Source: Vibrio gallaecicus | GTDB taxonomy: Bacteria; Pseudomonadota; Gammaproteobacteria; Enterobacterales; Vibrionaceae | DNA: 64,000 nt | Direction of reading: 5' to 3' | NCBI RefSeq assembly: GCF_024347495.1 | Contig: NZ_AP025490.1 | Span: 2,480,001 to 2,544,000, forward strand | In this document: piece by piece, positions 60,039-64,000 of the stretch | How the letters are laid out: the number at the start of each line of letters is the position of its first letter | How positions within the stretch are numbered: the stretch's first letter is position 1 | Notes under the pieces: model-generated | Told to the model about the DNA's origin: nothing | What the model saw: the letters and a program-made list of their open reading frames with translations, nothing else | Databases searched by the model: none | Position numbers and translations under genes: made by a program

Positions 60039-60983
60039 CTAGATGATAGGAACTTGAGTATGGTGAGTGATCACTTCTCGACCAGAAAGCTGGGAGATCA
60101 ATAAGTTAGCCGCCAATTCACCTGCGCTTTGATAACCAGGATCAATGCTATGGACATTTGGAAATAGGAAAGATAAGAGATCATTACCACCGACCCCTGT
60201 TACTGCAATATCTTCACGTTGTAATTCTTGTAAGCGTTTGATTACGCCTAACGCAAGTGTGTCACTGGCGCATACTATGGCTTGGGTTTCAGGTTGTATG
60301 ACACGATCCACCAGCTGGTATGCACTCTCATGATGCAGCTGCCCAGTTTGATAATTGGGAGTAGACTGAGTTCGCTCACACCAATCTAAATAGGCCTTTA
60401 GGCGCATCTCACCAGTCGATTTATCACTTGGGTCAACACCAATAAATGCAATATTTGATAAGTTTTTCTGGGTAAGATGATCCAGTGCGTTATCAATAAC
60501 ACCTTGGTTATCATAATTAATTGAAGTGACGTTTTCAGTATCTAGCGCAATCACTACTGCGCGATGTTGCCATAACTCTATCTCAGCAATATCACACTCT
60601 GTGAACCCAAATACGATAACGCCATCAACATTCCTTCTCTTTAAAACTTGAAGGTGTTCATTGGTTTTATCACGGTCGAATTGGCTCTCCATGATCACTA
60701 CGTCATATCCAGAACCATAAAGCTTATTGAGCATGGTGCTTACGGCTTTATTTTCTGAAGGAGAATCCAAACGAGAAATAATGACACCAATGACTTTTTG
60801 GCTTCCGCCACGCATAGACTGAGCCGACTTAGAAGGAATGTACCCAGATTCCGCAATAACTCTCTCCACTTTTTCTCGTGTTGCTGGCTTTACTTTAGGG
60901 TCATTGGTCAGAACTCGTGAAACTGTTGATTTTCCAACACCGGAGAGTTTTGCGATATCAAGAATGGTGAGGTTTTTGCGCAT
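60039..60983 (-). CDS. treR: Trehalose operon repressor, LacI family
   Basis: 314 residues. The N-terminal helix-turn-helix is LTILDIAKLSGVGKSTVSRV, followed by the hinge and a periplasmic-binding-like effector domain (VIGVIISRLDSPSENKAV onwards). E. coli TreR senses trehalose 6-phosphate. It is encoded upstream of treB in the same direction, and the two operator palindromes lie between them. Confidence 0.94.
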   Translation of the reverse strand: MRKNLTILDIAKLSGVGKSTVSRVLTNDPKVKPATREKVERVIAESGYIPSKSAQSMRGGSQKVIGVIISRLDSPSENKAVSTMLNKLYGSGYDVVIMESQFDRDKTNEHLQVLKRRNVDGVIVFGFTECDIAEIELWQHRAVVIALDTENVTSINYDNQGVIDNALDHLTQKNLSNIAFIGVDPSDKSTGEMRLKAYLDWCERTQSTPNYQTGQLHHESAYQLVDRVIQPETQAIVCASDTLALGVIKRLQELQREDIAVTGVGGNDLLSFLFPNVHSIDPGYQSAGELAANLLISQLSGREVITHHTQVPII

Positions 60984-61051
60984 AAAAAGTCTAATATTTA
61001 GTGAAAAAAGAGTATGAAATAATGAAGGTAATCCCGCTTAACTCATAAAAT

Positions 61052-61084
61052 TAAACCGTACATTGACTAACAATGCACGGTTTA
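61052..61084 (-). terminator. Terminator after the MliC-like gene
   Basis: Arms TAAACCGTGCATTG/CATTGTACGGTTTA-type pairing with one mismatch and a 5-base loop; A-rich tail. It lies between this gene and treR. Confidence 0.7.
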
Positions 61085-61086
61085 TA

Positions 61087-61431
61087 TTAGTTCGATAAGT
61101 AGCAGTTTTTATAGATAACTCGACCTAGCTCAAGACGAGCATTGTCACCTTTAGTATGAAGCGCCACGCTATTCAGTATTTCGGCAGTACCATCATCCAA
61201 AATGTACTTAGTTCCAGATCCAGCTGCAACTTGCGTAAGACGATATTCATGATCAGGTAAGCGTAACACCGCTTTTTCATGTTCAGGAAACGCCACGTCA
61301 AATGAGCGATTAGATTCACACTGATACGTCATAAACTGACTAGAAGTATCATCTTTTACTACTGCAGACTGACTACAGCCCACTAAAGCCGTAACAATGA
61401 TTAAAACAGGAATAGACCATGTCTTCTTCAT
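61087..61431 (-). CDS. MliC-like lipoprotein (putative lysozyme inhibitor)
   Basis: 114 residues. The signal ends in the lipobox LVGC, so Cys19 is probably lipidated. The mature part has YQCESNRSFDVAF, the SGTKY-like segment GSGTKYILDDG and a C-terminal YKNCYL, as in MliC/PliC proteins that block c-type lysozyme. The two Cys (in YQCES and KNCY) probably pair. GGAG supports the start. It lies 45 bases after gmhB. A general surface-lipoprotein role cannot be excluded. Confidence 0.75.
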   Translation of the reverse strand: MKKTWSIPVLIIVTALVGCSQSAVVKDDTSSQFMTYQCESNRSFDVAFPEHEKAVLRLPDHEYRLTQVAAGSGTKYILDDGTAEILNSVALHTKGDNARLELGRVIYKNCYLSN

Positions 61432-61476
61432 TTAATGCTCCAAAAGATATTATTAGCGTTAAGTCGATTAACTGAT

Positions 61477-62028
61477 TTAGCCTTTAAGATAGTGCGGAAC
61501 GTCAGCAATACTGTCGAGTACAACGCTCGCAAGCGATTCGCCTTTCTCAGTAACAGGTTTACCTGTACGCACTAACACCTTAGTACCCACACCTGCAGCT
61601 TCAGCGGCCATCATGTCTTCTGCTTTATCTCCGATCATCACTGAGTTAGCCATGTCGATTTTTAGAAAATCACGAGCTGAAATAAACATACCAGGCTTAG
61701 GCTTACGGCATTCACAATCTTGCTTATATTCACCTACACCATGTTCGGCGTGATGAGGACAATAGTAAATACCATCAAGTTCAACACCGTTATCTTCAAA
61801 GTTCCAATCCATCCACTGGGTTAAAGAAATAAAACGGTCTTCACTGAACATGCCACGAGCAATACCCGATTGGTTTGTCACTAGAACCAATAAATAGCCC
61901 ATATCTTTAAAGGCTTTAGCTGCTTCAAATACACCATCAATGTATTCAAAGTCATGTTCATCATGTACGTAACCGTGATCCACATTAATCACACCATCAC
62001 GATCTAAAAAAACGGCAGGTTTAGACAA
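61477..62028 (-). CDS. gmhB: D-glycero-beta-D-manno-heptose 1,7-bisphosphate 7-phosphatase
   Basis: HAD-family phosphatase of ADP-heptose synthesis, third step of the route begun by gmhA in this window. 183 residues. [13 protein letters not shown] has the nucleophile Asp, [12 protein letters not shown] the second motif and [16 protein letters not shown] the acidic motif. A zinc site with CPHHAEHG and CECRKPKPG is visible. The start seems to be TTG at 62028; I find no in-frame ATG that gives the full N-terminus. It is divergent from metN. Confidence 0.94.
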   Translation of the reverse strand: MSKPAVFLDRDGVINVDHGYVHDEHDFEYIDGVFEAAKAFKDMGYLLVLVTNQSGIARGMFSEDRFISLTQWMDWNFEDNGVELDGIYYCPHHAEHGVGEYKQDCECRKPKPGMFISARDFLKIDMANSVMIGDKAEDMMAAEAAGVGTKVLVRTGKPVTEKGESLASVVLDSIADVPHYLKG

Positions 62029-62122
62029 AATTCAGTTCTCAATAGACTCTCTATAATCATTAATTATTACACGCTTTATTTGCTTCATCACTATCTATTT
62101 AAATGAACGGTGACTCAGCCAT

Positions 62123-62154
62123 TTACGTTTAGACGTCTAGACGTAAAAATATCT
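62123..62154 (+). promoter_or_regulatory. MetJ operator (met boxes) upstream of metN
   Basis: Four adjacent 8-mers: TTACGTTT, AGACGTCT (exact consensus), AGACGTAA and AAATATCT. They lie about 90-120 bases before metN. MetJ with SAM represses methionine genes in gammaproteobacteria. Confidence 0.88.
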
Positions 62155-62243
62155 ATTGACTTAGATCACATAACACCATAGCATCGTCTGTAAATCGAAC
62201 TAATTATCAACATTTTATTCTGTTTTCCCTGCACAGGTTTTTT

Positions 62244-63278
62244 ATGATTACAGTTAATCAAGTAAACAAGACTTTCTATCAAGGCACTAAGGAAATCAAT
62301 GCCTTAATAGACATCAACCTACATATTCCTCAAGGTCAAATCTTTGGGGTGATCGGCTCTTCAGGTGCAGGGAAAAGCACGCTGATTCGCTGTGTTAATA
62401 TGTTAGAAGCACCGACAACAGGCGAAGTGATTGTTGATGGTGTAGATCTAACAAAACTCAGTAAATCTGAACTCAGCGAAGCTCGCCGTAATATCGGTAT
62501 GATCTTTCAGCACTTTAATTTACTTTCATCACGTACAGTGTTTGAAAATATCGCGCTACCTTTAGAGCTTTCTGGCACAAATAAAGAAAAGATTGAAACT
62601 AAAGTTAATGAATTACTGAATCTGGTAGGGCTTGCTGACAAACGCGATACTTACCCAGCTAATTTGAGCGGCGGTCAGAAACAAAGAGTCGCGATTGCTC
62701 GTGCCCTTGCCTCTGACCCTAAAGTTCTACTGTGCGATGAAGCAACCAGTGCTTTAGACCCAGCAACGACACAATCAATTCTTGAGCTACTGCGTGAGAT
62801 TAACCGTAAACTAGATATCACCATCTTACTGATTACCCATGAAATGGATGTTGTGAAAAGCATCTGTCATGAAGTCGCTATCATTGGTGGTGGTGAATTG
62901 GTTGAGAAAGGCACGGTAGGTGAAATTTTTGCTCACCCTAAAACAGAATTAGCGCATCAGTTCATTCGTTCAACATTAGATTTAACCATTCCTGAAGACT
63001 ACCAAGCACGTTTGCAGCAGGCTCGTGTAGACGGTAGCTACCCTCTTGTACGTCTTGAGTTTACTGGCGCAACCGTTGATGCCCCTTTAATGACGCAAAT
63101 TGCACGTAAATTTAATATCGATGTAAGCATATTAAGTTCTGACCTTGATTACGCAGGTGGCGTGAAATTCGGCATGATGGTCGCTGAGCTATTTGGTAAT
63201 GAAGAAAACGATAATGCAGCAATTGAATTCTTACGCGAACACAATGTAAAAGTAGAGGTGCTAGGTTATGTCCTTTAA
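62244..63278 (+). CDS. metN: D/L-methionine ABC transporter ATP-binding protein
   Basis: ATPase of the MetNIQ uptake system. 344 residues. Walker A is [13 protein letters not shown] near residue 38, the signature [13 protein letters not shown] near residue 140 and Walker [14 protein letters not shown] near residue 160. The C-terminal NIL domain (about residues 265-340) binds methionine and inhibits transport. It overlaps metI by 11 bases. Confidence 0.97.
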   Translation: MITVNQVNKTFYQGTKEINALIDINLHIPQGQIFGVIGSSGAGKSTLIRCVNMLEAPTTGEVIVDGVDLTKLSKSELSEARRNIGMIFQHFNLLSSRTVFENIALPLELSGTNKEKIETKVNELLNLVGLADKRDTYPANLSGGQKQRVAIARALASDPKVLLCDEATSALDPATTQSILELLREINRKLDITILLITHEMDVVKSICHEVAIIGGGELVEKGTVGEIFAHPKTELAHQFIRSTLDLTIPEDYQARLQQARVDGSYPLVRLEFTGATVDAPLMTQIARKFNIDVSILSSDLDYAGGVKFGMMVAELFGNEENDNAAIEFLREHNVKVEVLGYVL

Positions 63279-63951
63279 TGTCAGTGAAATTACAGATTGG
63301 ATAAGCCTGAACGGCAACCTACTTCTAGGTGCTACTTGGGAAACACTCTACATGGTAGCAGTTGCTGGCATTGTTGGCTTTGCTGTGGGTATTCCTCTTG
63401 GTGTGATTCTGCACACGACTAAAAAAGGTGGGCTACTTGAGAATACTAAACTCAACAAGATTCTCGGTGCGATTGTCAACATAGGCCGCTCTGTACCTTT
63501 CTTAGTACTAATGGTGGCGATTATTCCATTAACGAAAATGCTGATCGGCACTTTCATAGGTACCACAGCAGCTATCGTGCCTTTAACGATTGGCGCTATT
63601 CCATTTGTTGCTCGTTTAATTGAAAGTGCATTGCTTGAAGTACCAACAGGGTTAGTTGAAGCAGCTCAATCAATGGGGGCAACTCCAACTCAAATTATCA
63701 ACAAGGTACTGCTTCCTGAAGCTCTACCTACTATTGTGAACTCTGTAACTATCACTCTAGTGACGCTAGTAAGCTACTCTGCAATGGCAGGTACTGTTGG
63801 TGGTGGTGGTTTAGGTGACGTTGCGATTCGATACGGTTTCCACCGATATGACGTAACTATCATGGCAGTCACAGTCGTCATGCTGATTGTGTTAGTTCAA
63901 ATCATTCAGTCTATTGGTGACAGCATTGTTCGACGAGTAGACCACAGATAG
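63268..63951 (+). CDS. metI: D/L-methionine ABC transporter permease
   Basis: Inner-membrane permease of MetNIQ. 227 residues with about five helices. The EAA loop is [20 protein letters not shown] near residue 131, which contacts Met[22 protein letters not shown] (core [10 protein letters not shown]) is typical of the family. metQ, the binding lipoprotein gene, is expected just beyond 64000. Confidence 0.97.
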   Translation: MSFNVSEITDWISLNGNLLLGATWETLYMVAVAGIVGFAVGIPLGVILHTTKKGGLLENTKLNKILGAIVNIGRSVPFLVLMVAIIPLTKMLIGTFIGTTAAIVPLTIGAIPFVARLIESALLEVPTGLVEAAQSMGATPTQIINKVLLPEALPTIVNSVTITLVTLVSYSAMAGTVGGGGLGDVAIRYGFHRYDVTIMAVTVVMLIVLVQIIQSIGDSIVRRVDHR

Positions 63952-64000
63952 CTATACAAATCGTACTTAAACAAATAAAAAATTAATCACAGAATGCATT

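Overview
The window is a 64 kb stretch of a Vibrionaceae main chromosome, most likely a Vibrio (possibly the Splendidus clade). I infer this from protein resemblance, moderate-to-low GC and gene order. It is almost entirely core genome. I see no rRNA, tRNA, CRISPR array, prophage, insertion sequence, integrase or defence island. Much of the gene order matches Escherichia coli (gmhA/fadE, dnaQ-rnhA-yafS-gloB-mltD, the lpx-bam-dxr-rpsB cluster, map-glnD, yqcC-truC-csrB, trmO-proS, gmhB/metNI), so most names rest on both sequence and neighbourhood.

Layout. 1-3.8 kb: nucleotide metabolism (3' end of uraA, upp, purM under a PurR box, purN). 4-8.3 kb: glutamine amidotransferase yafJ, heptose isomerase gmhA, and fadE behind a FadR box. 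8.4-16 kb: an unknown membrane-anchored protein, dnaQ, rnhA, yafS, gloB, mltD, a Yip1-like protein and a YafD-like phosphodiesterase. 16-23.5 kb: glnB, a small cytochrome c, tilS, accA, dnaE, rnhB. 23.5-37.9 kb: a long minus-strand envelope and translation cluster (lpxB, lpxA, fabZ, lpxD, skp, bamA, rseP, dxr, cdsA, uppS, frr, pyrH, tsf, rpsB) broken by several hairpin terminators. 38-42.5 kb: map, glnD, DUF3461. 42.7-47.3 kb: truC, yqcC, DUF3549, DUF3301, a GNAT enzyme, the sRNA gene csrB with its GacA/VarA-type upstream site, a small KfrA-like protein and yaiI. 47.5-50 kb: an AbgT transporter and the zinc-independent ribosomal pair rpmE2-rpmJ2; rpmJ2 encodes only 41 residues. 50-55.4 kb: trmO, proS, a DUF533 protein, yaeP, DUF4250, glyA. 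55.7-64 kb: YitT-like protein, the trehalose genes treC, treB, treR with two TreR operators, a MliC-like lipoprotein, gmhB, and metN-metI behind MetJ boxes. metQ presumably lies just past the window.

I found no new multi-gene system. The most unusual signal is at small scale. At least five places carry tandem repeats of 7, 14 or 17 bp that begin at, or within about 40 bp of, a gene's stop codon (yafJ, the 8.4 kb gene, accA, glnD, the DUF3549 gene). None of these periods is a multiple of three and the units contain stop codons, so each array presents stops in several or all frames. A sixth, 6-bp repeat lies inside a coding region and encodes an Asn-Ser tract. Other points of interest are two adjacent metal-regulator-like palindromes upstream of rpmE2-rpmJ2, a perfect 7+7 palindrome upstream of the abgT-family gene, four apparent TTG starts, and uncharacterised conserved genes around csrB and dnaQ.
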